From NCBI GenBank assembly GCA_964017235.1, contig OZ024935.1, positions 4,216,001-4,280,000 on the forward strand: a stretch of 64,000 bases of DNA. Direction: 5' to 3'. Position numbers and translations under genes: made by a program. This stretch comes from Sabellastarte sp. h YS-2021 (lineage: Eukaryota > Annelida > Polychaeta > Sabellida > Sabellidae). Positions 1-10,052 of the stretch are shown piece by piece; the first letter of the stretch is position 1, and every line of letters starts with the position of its first letter. The notes under the pieces are model-generated. The model was not told the origin of the DNA. It searched no databases and worked only from the letters and a program-made list of their open reading frames with translations.

Positions 1-84
1 TATGAACTTCAGCACATCAATCTACTCTGTTTATATCTCCCCAAGGAAGATGGTGTATCCCCAGACGCCGAATACATAACTCAA

Positions 85-370
85 ATTATATTTTCAATCT
101 TCCTGCAATGATAACTCTAAACCTATTTTCAAAGTATTTAAATGATTGATGATTGAATGTCCATTCTAAAATAATAATCCCAAAAGAGCATATCTGTTTC
201 TATATTTGTTGACAAATAAAATATTATTTTTAACTCAACTCATCATATTTTTCAATCTTCCTTCAAAGTATTTAAATGATTGATGATTCAATGTCCATTC
301 TAAAATTCATAATCCCAAAAGCGCATATCTGTTTCTATATTTGTTCACAAATAAAATATTATTTAAAAAA
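85..370. repeat. 134-bp tandem duplication
   Basis: The words CAAAGTATTTAAATGATTG, TGTCCATTCTAAAAT and GCATATCTGTTTCTATATTT occur twice, about 134 bp apart, with a few substitutions. It is AT-rich and has no coding potential. Confidence 0.7.
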
Positions 371-589
371 AAATTATTTATATTATTATTTTATTATATT
401 ATTTTTAGAATTTGCAAATTGTTTTCAGTTATTCATTTCCTCTATACCTATATATGTGGTCCATATATATGCAACCTAAATATGTGACACAATCTCAGTT
501 CTGACTCCCCTTTGTGTTATATGTAATGAAGCCCACCACCTCCCACCCCCACCCCTCTCCCCTTCTCCACACCTCTCTCACTATTACAC

Positions 590-815
590 AAGATCTGCAA
601 CCCCATTGAGTTCTTTGTTTCTCATCTGATATCATTAAATACCTTTGTTTATTTAGTGTCACTCAATATAGCTGGAGGTCCCAGAGGTGGGTGGGGGGAA
701 TCCGGGTGGGGGATGTGGGTTGAGCATAAATGGTAAACAAACAATCTATATAAAAGGGGTACTCAAATACAAAAAGAATTGAGAATTTTAAGTATGTGAT
801 TATCAACTGAAATGA
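590..815. repeat. Dispersed repeat, copy 1
   Basis: This segment matches 30655-31030. Shared words include TTTGTTTATTTAGTGTCACT and GCATAAATGGTA, and both end near ATCAACTGAAAT / GTCAACTGAAAT. Family unknown and non-coding. Copy 2 abuts a composite satellite element. Confidence 0.6.
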
Positions 816-1084
816 GTTCATAACTGTAGGAGCTGTGCCAAAATTAACTGAGGCAAGTTGAATAAAACTGGGCTAGTTGAGGGTTAAAAATCCCCTAGTT
901 TTACTACATAAGGATATAATTTCATTAATATTGGGACTTAAAGCTCACTTAAAGTGTCCATTTTGTCTACTTGAATATGTTTAACCAGTTTCATTTTAAA
1001 AAGTGAAAAACTCAGCAAGCAGAGGTATAACACACAAAAATAAGTTCTTAAAAGACTAAGATAGCCATAACATTATTAATATTC

Positions 1085-3096
1085 AAAATTTAAATAGACA
1101 GGCATTTCCTTTTAAAAATTCAAAGATTTCAGCTCTATAACCCACATAGTTTGACAGTTACTGGGCTTTAAAGTGGCATAATATCCATAAATTGGGTTTC
1201 TGTGGGCATTTTACAATTGTTAAAGAGACCTTAGCAATTAAACTACAGATCTGAAACTTTTTGGGGGACATACATAACAAACAAAAATTATATATAATAC
1301 AGTTTAAGACTTGTCACACTAAGCATTTCCAAATAACAGGGCAAAATACGGAAAAAATGTCCAAAAAGGCACTTGGGCGAGTGTCTATGGCCCTCATACA
1401 CAGGTTAAATGTCTACTAAAAACCTTGATTTTCGGCATATGTAAAAAGGACATAATAATGCATTCCCAGATGGGATTTCAGCTCCATCAATCACATAGTT
1501 TAACAGTTACAGGGCTTAAAGGTGGTAAAAAGTCCAAATATTGGGTCATTGTGGGCCTTTTAGAGATCTCGATGTGGCTTTCAAATTAAAGCTTCAGACT
1601 TAAAATTTGTTACATACTAAGATTACACATAGAATATGTATCTAATAAAGTTTGAAACTTCTCAGACTTACCATTTCCAAGTTACAGAGCAAAATATGTG
1701 AAAAATGTCTTAAAAGGGTCACTCAGGTGGGTGTTTAAGGTCCTCATACACAGGTTAAATGTCTACTTGAAGCCTTGATTTTTGGCACATGTAAAAAGAA
1801 CATAATAATGTATTCCCAGATGAGATTTCAGCTCTATCAGTCACATAGTTTAACAGTCACAGGCCTTAAAATTGGCAAAAAGTCCAAATACTGGGTCTTT
1901 ATGGGGCCTTCTAGAGACCTAAATGTGGCCTTCAAATTAAAGCTTCAGACTTAAAATTTGTCACATACTAAGATTACACATAGAATATGCATCTAATACA
2001 GTTTGAAACTTCTTAGACTTACCATTTCCAAGTTACAGGGAAAAATATGTGAAAAATGTCTAAAAATGGTCACTCGGGTGGGGATTTATGGTCCTCATAC
2101 ACAGGTTAAATGTCTTCTTAAAGCCTTAATTTTTGGCACATATAAAAATAACATACTAATATCTTCTCAGATAAGATTTGAGCTCTATCAGTCACATAGT
2201 TTGACAGTCACAGGGCTTAAAAGTAGCAAAAAGTCCAAATATTGGGTCTTTGGGAGCCTTTTAGAGACCTCAATTTGACCTTCAAAATTAAAGCTTCAGA
2301 CTTAAAATCTGTTACATACTAAGATTACACACAGAATATATATCTAATACAGTTTGAAACTTCTCAGACTTACCATTTCCAAGTTACAGGGAAAAAGATG
2401 TGAAAAATGTCTTATAAGGGTCACTCGGGTGGGTGTTTATGGTCCTGATACACAGGTTAACTGTCTATTAAAGGCCTAAATGTTGGGGCACATATAAGAA
2501 AACACATAGATATATTCCCAGATGATATTTAACTTAGATGAGAGACATAGTTTGAAAGCTACAGTGCTTGAAAGTGGCAAAAAGTGCATAAATTGGGTCT
2601 CTGTGGGCACTTTTGAGACCTTAAGTCGACCCCTTTGGGTAAACCTACAGCCCTAAAATTTTCTACAGACAAGGATTACATATCAAAGTTATACCTAGCG
2701 CAGTTTGAGACTCATCAGAATTATCACTTCCAAATTATAGGGCAAAATATGTGAAAAGTATAGCAAAAAATCCCTAAGTGGAGGTATTTATGGGCCTCAA
2801 ACACAATTTTCTCCTCAACTTAAAGTCATGATTTTTGGCACATGTACTAAGAACATATTAATGTGTTGTCAGGTAAAATTTCAGCCAGCTGAGCATCATA
2901 GTTTGTGACCTACAGGGCTCTAAGTGGCCAAAAGTGCAATTTCTGACCTTAAGGTGGCCATAAGTTATTTTTTACTGGGAGTTTAAGGTCACCTTAAAAT
3001 AGGGATCTTCCTTTGGGCACCCTTAACATGTGTACCAAGTTTGAAAAAAAAATATTAATTTGTTTTTGAGTTATCGCGTCCACAAGGAAATTTCTA
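1085..3096. repeat. ~350-bp satellite array
   Basis: About five to six diverged units with ~350-bp periodicity: CATAATAATG-type words recur near 1451, 1801, 2151 and 2501. Shared words include CATACACAGGTTAA, CAAGTTACAGG and CTTCAGACTTAAAAT. The last unit near 2860-3060 is the most diverged. Small ORFs inside it are not conserved between units, so I treat it as non-coding. Confidence 0.85.
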
Positions 3097-3120
3097 CGGC
3101 GGCGGCGGCGGCGGCGGCGC
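3097..3120. repeat. GGC trinucleotide microsatellite
   Basis: An uninterrupted run of about seven GGC units marks the edge of the 350-bp array and precedes the possible right terminus at 3153-3164. Confidence 0.9.
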
Positions 3121-3288
3121 GACGGACCTGAATCCAATATATCCCCTACTTTCGTCTGGGGATATAATAATTTATCAATAATAATAGTTACAGACTTTTC
3201 TCCAGACTATCAGACTTTTGGGAACATTATGTTTGAAAGTTCTTACAACAATGATGCAAAGCAACACAGAGAAATAAAAGTTCCTTAC

Positions 3289-3389
3289 CTGCAATGGCAA
3301 TCACTTTATCTTTGTATTCCCTTGGATGGTGCTTGTATTTCCTCACCAGAATATTCCTCCACCTGCTTTCTTGGTTGAACCACACATTT
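3289..3389 (-). other. Candidate isolated exon (weak)
   Basis: On the minus strand a frame with ~33 sense codons (containing WRNILVRKYKHHPREYKDK) runs into a good donor context, GCAG|GTAAGG, at 3288/3289. No convincing acceptor or neighbouring exon was found, and the frame is closed by a TGA just upstream. It could be a remnant of a host or transposon gene, or chance. Confidence 0.2.
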
Positions 3390-6240
3390 CATTAAAAGTT
3401 AATCATGCTTGAAAGTCCATTTTATCACTCAGCAACAAAAAAAAATAATAATAACTTTCCATGGTTTACAAAATTAATCACACAAATTAACCCAATCCAC
3501 TTTGATCCAACAAAAACTCATCCCTCTTCTTTTTGAAATCCCTTGCACATGGCAAGTGAAGTGTGTGGCACAGTCAAAATTAAAACCAGATGTTAAAATG
3601 TTCTGGACAGTTTAATCCTTGTTTTTTCTGTAGTCATCTTAAACTGAAAGTAATAGTGTCATCTAGAATCTGAAAATTTACTTAAGCGAAATATTTTTAA
3701 AAAGATGATCTCTTTGCTATACATTGAAATATTTAAACTTCTATATCAATAACAGTTTTAAATTAAATTATTTTGTCAGAATTTTAATAAATGGAATTAC
3801 AGGTGCAACTTAAACTGTTACAGGAAATCAGCCTTTTGGTTTTTCAGCTTTTCATACTTTAACCAGTATCTACAGTGTCTTCTTGGGGCCACAGTGCACC
3901 ACCAATATCTCAGTTATGTATTACATGATTTTTTTTTCAATACAAATTCAGCTTGAGCCATTATTTATGCATAGGCTTTGGTAATTTCATCCTTTAAAAA
4001 GTTGCTAGAGTAGATATAGCTTATATATTTTCCAATTATCATCTCACAAATGCATTCATTTATGTACAAAAATATTTTTGTTCATTAATTTTAAATCTCA
4101 ATTGGTCAATAAAAGACATTTTAAGATATTTCAGGGCCAATATTCACAAAAGGAACTAAAATAGATTTTAGTACTTATTTAATTTATTAAAACATAAAAC
4201 CCTTTATACTTAAGCCATTTTTTCACTGATCTTTCGCTAATCCCTTTTGTGAAAATGGCCCCAGGATTACTATCAAGAGCAACATATTCACTAACGTTAA
4301 CATATCTCAAGATTCTTGTGGATAGTTTCACAAAATTTTAGTTATTTTAAAGATTTCCTACAATCATAACACAAAATAAGATATTTTAACTTTTATTTCA
4401 ATACTATTGTGATAGGTAAGTATATATCTAGTTTGTGTCAACATAAATGTTATAAAATGTTTGAACACATTTCAAGCATTTGTAAGAAGCAAGACACAAC
4501 ACTGGAGTGCATTAGATTATTTTTTCTGTTCTACTGTTACAGCAGATACATATATACATGCAAACGTATTGTGTCCTGTTTGTCTTCTTGAGGCTATCAT
4601 AAACATGTCCCTGGAATATGTTTGCACATAGCCCACTGCAGTGAAACACAAGTCTTTATCATTAGGCTGAAATATCCTGTTTTAGTAACTGTTTATCTTA
4701 CAAACATGCTTCGGGAGGTATTTGTTAATTCTCTGTTGAAAGTAAACTTTGGAATTTTAATGCATCTAACTTATCACAGAATTATTTTAAATATCACATC
4801 AGGCAATAACAGAAAATTATACTTTCCTTCATGTATTTTACCAAATATAAATTAAGTTGCAGATTTACCTAATTTTTACCCTTTTTTTAAACTCTACACA
4901 TTAAACTACTTAATTTAAAATAATTTCATATAATTCTCAGAAGTGTAACAGAGTATTTGCTGAATACAGTTTCTCTAAAATTTATCAGTTCAGATGAAAG
5001 ACAGGGAAAACACAACAACAGACTACATATAAATGATCATATAGACACAGTACCAGCAGAAGAACTGGAAGAAAATTTAATATATATCTTACAGGTCCAC
5101 AAGAATATTAGAAAGCAGAAGTTATTGCTCCACCAAAGAAAAATGGAAGAACAGTTTTCAAACTAGAAAAAGCAATCAAAGAGCACAGCCCTCCACCAGA
5201 CCAGAGGGTCAATAGCATAAAAACCTCATTTTTCGACTTTAAGGTGGCTTTAATATCTGTGGCATTGGCAACTCCAAAAAATTCATCCACAAGTTTCTGA
5301 GGAATACCCCATTTTTATGAGTTTAACGTGACCTCAACAAGTTAAGTGTTGCAAATTAAATGTCAGAAGATTTTAGAAATGTTCGCCAAGGCTGACCTGC
5401 ATACTGACATACACCACGTTTGCTGCAGAAATTATGAAAACAAAAAAAATATGTGACTTTAAGGTGGCCATAACTTGATAAAAATAGAACATTTAAGGTC
5501 ACCATAAAGTCGGATTACATATTTATTCTGATACTGTGGTATATACAACAGGTATGATGGACCAAAATGAACCACAGTGCGAGTTATAGGATAAAAATCT
5601 CATTTTCAACTCATTTCCAGCTCCCCCTCCCAAGACAGTAAGAAATAATATGGGTTATATAATTTTTATTATTATTAAAAACATTAATGTTATTAGACAT
5701 TTCATTGTATTACACACATTATACAATTCTAACGATAATATGATGAAGTATGTCAATAAACAGACAGAAAAACAAAATAAGCTAGTAATTCCCCGAAAGT
5801 TAACCCCTAAGTACCAAAAATTACTGAGCTCGATCGGGTGAACAAAAGCATGCTAACCCGGGAGACAAAATTTTTGACCTAATACTTTAGCCTAATAAAT
5901 TTTATGACCAGTAGGCCATAACCTAATGATAATCACAACATGTCCCATATATGCGAGGACATTGTGAAATTTTGCATAAAGATATGCAACTTGAAAAACC
6001 CTGTCACTCATATGATAAAGAGACACAGTACAGAGTTGCCCCCACCCAAATTCGACTAAATCACAACCCCAAGTTCCCTGATAGACCCAGGGGGTAACGG
6101 GTGTACAAAAATAAATTTGCAAACCCGAAACCAAGAAAAATGAATTTCATATCATCTGTTATACTTTTCCCAGATTAAAAAGTGACAAAGCAGCCATGTT
6201 AATATATAATAATTCGCTTGAAATCATGAATACATGGCTT
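3390..6240. other. No gene seen; AT-rich intergenic DNA
   Basis: Only short ORFs, none recognised. Phrases such as TTTAAGGTGGCC(T/A)TAA near 5240 and 5455 resemble a phrase near 2945 and 11680, so old diverged repeats are probably present. The stretch 5840-6323 may contain the 3' non-coding end of R1, but its terminal repeats could not be located by eye. Confidence 0.5.
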
Positions 6241-6323
6241 AAAATGAAAATGTCATGGTATTAGATATGGTTTCACCATGAAAAATGTGAAATTTTTTGC
6301 AAAGTAAGGCGCCAAATGCCAAA

Positions 6324-7295
6324 CTACAATGAAAGATGATGGTGGAAAGCGCGAGAAACTTGAGAAGAAGAGGAAGGAACAGACTTAATGTATCTCCAAA
6401 CTGCCTGTGATGACCAGGTACCATGCTTCATTATTTCTTGCAAGGGCACACCATTGTGAAAAGCCCAAGTAGTGGCTGAGCGTCTGAAGCTATGAAATGT
6501 TAAATGAGGAGATACATTAAGCAAGGCTGAAATGGACTTAAGATGCTTCCTGGCAGCAGAGTCAGCTAATGGAAGTAATTTGCCTTGACTATGAACTACA
6601 AATAATGGTGAATTTTTGGAAGCAGGGACAGTTCTGTACATGGATTTCAAAGCTGCCACAGGACAGAGGGGGGAGGAACCTAACATGGGAAGTGAAATAG
6701 TAGTGGTTTCTTTACGATCCTGAATGGTTTTAGACCATTTAACTATGACAATGCAACCGTCGTTACCAAAAATAACATCTCCTCTAGTTAAATGCCTAGT
6801 TAAATCAAATTGAGCAGCAGAATGCGGCAAGATATTAGACAATCTCATAAAGGAGAAAAAGCAAAAAAGATATAAAGATTTAAACACCACTGGAAACTGC
6901 TTCTGATCGCACAATGCTACAATACTCTGCAACATATCAGTGGAGACAATTTTTGACATGGTAGGGGTGAAAACTGCATTGATTTTGAGAGATTTAATGT
7001 ACAAAGGCAGTCTATGATCTTTAAAACAATCTGTATTTAGCCCATGAACTATAAACATGGCTCTAACTGCAGATAAGTGATTAGAGATATTAGCCTGCGA
7101 GAGACCACTCTGATAACAGAACTCCATAAAGGAAAGCAAAACAATTGTGTTCACCTGCAATATGTGAATTTTCTGTAGTTCTAGAAATGCAAGGAACTGT
7201 GCAAACATTCGCTTGTATTGGAGCCATGTAGCTGGTCGAAAACCTTTCTTGAGCCTTTCCAAGGCTGATGTTGCCAGCTGTGAAGCATATGGCAA
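6324..7295 (-). CDS. R1 tyrosine recombinase
   Basis: About 323 residues of a phage-integrase-like tyrosine recombinase, which would insert the cDNA circle into the genome. Visible catalytic pattern: Arg in FMRLSNI (about residue 152), HSFRR (HxxR, about 268-272), HGTW (about 290) and the nucleophile Tyr in VWRYIKS (about 300). No ATG occurs at the N-terminus; the first in-frame Met is about residue 29, inside the fold. The frame is the same as the upstream RT ORF and is separated from it by one TAG at 7320-7322, with no other stop between. The protein may therefore be made as an RT-YR fusion by readthrough, or the TAG may be a recent lesion. Confidence 0.85.
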   Translation of the reverse strand: MPYASQLATSALERLKKGFRPATWLQYKRMFAQFLAFLELQKIHILQVNTIVLLSFMEFCYQSGLSQANISNHLSAVRAMFIVHGLNTDCFKDHRLPLYIKSLKINAVFTPTMSKIVSTDMLQSIVALCDQKQFPVVFKSLYLFCFFSFMRLSNILPHSAAQFDLTRHLTRGDVIFGNDGCIVIVKWSKTIQDRKETTTISLPMLGSSPLCPVAALKSMYRTVPASKNSPLFVVHSQGKLLPLADSAARKHLKSISALLNVSPHLTFHSFRRSATTWAFHNGVPLQEIMKHGTWSSQAVWRYIKSVPSSSSQVSRAFHHHLSL

Positions 7296-7319
7296 TACAT
7301 CTACAATGCAAAGAACATG

Positions 7320-10037
7320 CTATATATATTCGTTTAAATAAGTGTGATTCAGATGCACTGGCATCCAATCATAATTTGGCAGGAGGGAAGATAATTTGGC
7401 AAATTGATGATCAGTACCCTCCCACCTAGACAACAAGTCTGCTACTGTATTTTGGACCCCAGGTATATGAGTAACTGTGAGTTGTATATTAAAAATCGCA
7501 GTTAATAACCAAATATTTCTTGCACAAGTAGCTAAGATGGGGTCACGAGCTTTACCAGAGTTGAGAACTTCAACAACCGCCATGTTGTCACATCTAATGT
7601 CAATAATTTGATTCTTCCAAATATCTCCCCAAATTTTTAATGCAACAACTATATTCAATATTTCAAGGTGAACGATTGTATAATCTTTAAACGAAAGAGG
7701 GATTTGCAAAGCGTAGATTTTATCAGCGAAAACTACTCCAAAGCCAGTGAGGCATGCATCTAAGTAAACTGTATGATCTGGTTGTTTATAATCGAAAAAG
7801 GTAACCCCGTTGAACTGAAGCAAGAATGTATTGAACCAGTTAAGATCTCTGTGAAAGCCAGGACATAAATGGATGATAGATTTATTTGTATGTTCTCTTA
7901 ATAACTGAAGCATTCTATTGAGAAAAAATCTTGCGGGTTTGATGCATTTGGTAATATATAACAGGGAACCCAATAGGGACTGTAACTGATTTTTAGTAAC
8001 TTTACTTTTAGAAGCAAATTTTTGACATATACTGTGAATTTCCGATAATTTTTCAACAGGTATCTGCAATGTGCGTTGAACTGTATCAATTTCAATTCCC
8101 AGGCAAACAGCATTAGTTGTAGGTGGAACTAATTTAGACTGGCTGATTTCTAAACCTAATTCTTGTAACAAAGCAATAAGGGTAGTATACGAGCTTTGTA
8201 TTTCGTGTGGTAGACCCGTATATATAAGATCATCAATATAATTGCAAAGATAAGGAAAATTAAATATTTTTTTCATAATATACCGTACTGCATCCGTACA
8301 CCTCTGAAAGAAGACGGAACCATGACGAAATCCGAACGGCAGCGTACAATCAAGAAACAGCTGATCATGTTTAAGACCTAGAAGATCTAAGTCCCCAGGA
8401 TCAATCCTGATATGTCTAAAAGCACGACTGATGTCAATTTTATAGAGAAGTGCCTCAGAACCTAACTCTTTGAGACGGTTTACCACGGTATCAAGAGAAG
8501 GGTAATTCAATTCAAAGAATGTATTCAAGTATACGTCTTTACTAACCCCATCGTTAACTGATTTCCCTTGTGGAAAACTTAAGTCAAGTATGACCCTTTT
8601 GCTGTTGGAATTAGGCTTGTCTCTAGTTAAGAAGGGAGATACGTGACAATGGAAGGGAAATTCTTGAAAAGGACCCAATATGGCCTTATATTTTTGTTCA
8701 GTTTCAATGTAAGTTTGCACGTGATCTGGAAACTTTAGAGCAGAGGAATGATTAACATAAGTGCTTTCTAACACTTTTGATCTATCAAAATCTAAAGGAA
8801 AGCCAAATTGCAAGAGATCTGTAATTTGTTTATCCCAATATTGATCTAAATACGAGTTCCAAGCCTGAATATTAAATTGACTAGCTACAGGGATCCTAGC
8901 CCCCATAAAGTTAGGTTTTTTAGAATTTCGAACAATAGTATGGGCTTCAACAATGTTAGGAACCTGTGACCATACAATATCATCTCCTGTATAAACCATG
9001 AGGTTGTTCAGTGGTAGGAAACCGAAGTCCTTGCCATTCTGCTGAACACAATTGACATAATCTGAGGATAAGAATTTATCCTGATAAATGTGATCAGGTA
9101 TATTACGTTTGCGTTTCCTATAAGAATTAGAAACATCATAAAGGTAGACATAGTCGTCACCACTTCTTTCCTCCACGCATGCTAAATCATGACTTGTGGA
9201 ATTGCAGACACTTTGTGTGTCTATGGCTTTTGTGAAAGCAGTATGGTGTGAAGCCCTATTTGAAGAAATATCATTATGACATTGAGTAGAAATATCATTG
9301 TCAAGTAGCACCAGACCCAATTTTGCCCTAGGTCCGTTTTTATTGCCCCTGAAATTTGGAACTTGGTGCTCTGAATGATCTACAAGGCCTGACTGTTGGA
9401 CTTCCTGAGGTACCTGACCCAATTTATTCCCAGTTTTGTTTTTATTGCCCTTGGAAGTTGTGGAATAAGTACCATCAGGAGTACCACTACAGCATGTAAT
9501 CGTACCCAATTTTTTCCCAGTTTTGTTTTTATTGCCCTGCAAAGTTTTATAGAAACTGTCATGCTGTTCAATGAACTGCTGTGGTTGTACAATCGACTGT
9601 AAAGCTTCATATCTATTCTGCAATGGCAAAGAAAACTCTTGCACATAAGGCTGACCTTTAGGAAGTGAATTGCGTTTAGAAGACAAGACCTTACAGCTTG
9701 TGCTTGGTTTGTGGGAAATGCGTTGAGGAACGCAATCAACAGGAACGCAATGTAGGTTACTGTGTGCAGTTTGAAAGGAGGTAGATGCTTCAGCATTAAT
9801 GGGTACCTGGTGGCTATCACTGCCGAGTTTACTGTTTGTAGCATTGTTAGAGGTATTTTTTAATACTTCAGCATATGATCTACGGCCAACAGAAGTATTA
9901 AGAGATCTGTTAACCATAAACCATTTAGACCATGTGTCTGGAGTCGCCAACAATTCAGTGTTAACTCGAAATACATCAGTGTTCTTATTTACAAAAATTC
10001 GATCACAGTGGGTGAGCACCTGTGTGTGATCACCCAA
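7320..10037 (-). CDS. R1 reverse transcriptase-RNase H
   Basis: About 905 residues. The N-terminal third is low-complexity and contains three copies of a GNKNKTGxKLG-like repeat (about residues 165-240). RT follows: VILDLSFPQGKSVNDG, KIDISRAFRHI, LPFGFRHGS and NYIDDLIY (about residues 605-612). RNase H-like residues are seen as VYLDACLTG, HLEILN, RCDNMAVVEVL and HIPGVQNTVADLLSR. The first potential start is TTG, and the ORF lies -1 relative to gag. A slippery heptamer at 10046-10052 is upstream of the gag stop, so expression is probably a Gag-RT fusion by -1 frameshifting rather than independent initiation. No stop or frameshift is seen inside, so this copy may be active. Confidence 0.88.
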   Translation of the reverse strand: MGDHTQVLTHCDRIFVNKNTDVFRVNTELLATPDTWSKWFMVNRSLNTSVGRRSYAEVLKNTSNNATNSKLGSDSHQVPINAEASTSFQTAHSNLHCVPVDCVPQRISHKPSTSCKVLSSKRNSLPKGQPYVQEFSLPLQNRYEALQSIVQPQQFIEQHDSFYKTLQGNKNKTGKKLGTITCCSGTPDGTYSTTSKGNKNKTGNKLGQVPQEVQQSGLVDHSEHQVPNFRGNKNGPRAKLGLVLLDNDISTQCHNDISSNRASHHTAFTKAIDTQSVCNSTSHDLACVEERSGDDYVYLYDVSNSYRKRKRNIPDHIYQDKFLSSDYVNCVQQNGKDFGFLPLNNLMVYTGDDIVWSQVPNIVEAHTIVRNSKKPNFMGARIPVASQFNIQAWNSYLDQYWDKQITDLLQFGFPLDFDRSKVLESTYVNHSSALKFPDHVQTYIETEQKYKAILGPFQEFPFHCHVSPFLTRDKPNSNSKRVILDLSFPQGKSVNDGVSKDVYLNTFFELNYPSLDTVVNRLKELGSEALLYKIDISRAFRHIRIDPGDLDLLGLKHDQLFLDCTLPFGFRHGSVFFQRCTDAVRYIMKKIFNFPYLCNYIDDLIYTGLPHEIQSSYTTLIALLQELGLEISQSKLVPPTTNAVCLGIEIDTVQRTLQIPVEKLSEIHSICQKFASKSKVTKNQLQSLLGSLLYITKCIKPARFFLNRMLQLLREHTNKSIIHLCPGFHRDLNWFNTFLLQFNGVTFFDYKQPDHTVYLDACLTGFGVVFADKIYALQIPLSFKDYTIVHLEILNIVVALKIWGDIWKNQIIDIRCDNMAVVEVLNSGKARDPILATCARNIWLLTAIFNIQLTVTHIPGVQNTVADLLSRWEGTDHQFAKLSSLLPNYDWMPVHLNHTYLNEYI

Positions 10038-10052
10038 TGCTACTCGTTTTTT
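10009..10052 (-). promoter_or_regulatory. Programmed -1 frameshift signal, gag to RT (R1)
   Basis: In the gag frame the sense strand reads TCA AAA AAC GAG TAG, containing a canonical X_XXY_YYZ heptamer A_AAA_AAC at 10052-10046. RT lies in the -1 frame and is open through the site. A perfect 7-bp stem follows after a 9-nt spacer: TGGGTGA (10036-10030) with TCACCCA (10015-10009). A second complementarity, TCACA (10029-10025) with TGTGA (10007-10003), crosses it and might form a pseudoknot. Spacing and heptamer match known -1 sites. Confidence 0.75.

Larger units (their letters stand above)
56..3164. mobile_element. Possible TIR element carrying a 350-bp satellite
   Basis: TATCCCCAGACG at 56-67 is repeated in inverse orientation as CGTCTGGGGATA at 3153-3164, and both copies have TA at the outer edge, which would fit a TA target. 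Between them lie AT-rich DNA, a ~350-bp tandem array and a GGC run. No transposase is visible, so this would be a non-autonomous element. The inverted match is only 12 bp, so the pairing could be coincidence or two unrelated ends of one dispersed family. Confidence 0.3.

Noticed and set aside
5650-5841. Small plus-strand ORF (63 codons) as a gene
   Set aside because: AT-rich, no recognisable motif, no splice or promoter context; typical of random ORFs here.
10003-10036. A fully defined H-type pseudoknot after the R1 slippery site
   Set aside because: Two crossing complementarities exist, but the loop between the stems would be zero to two nt, so only the 7-bp stem is claimed.
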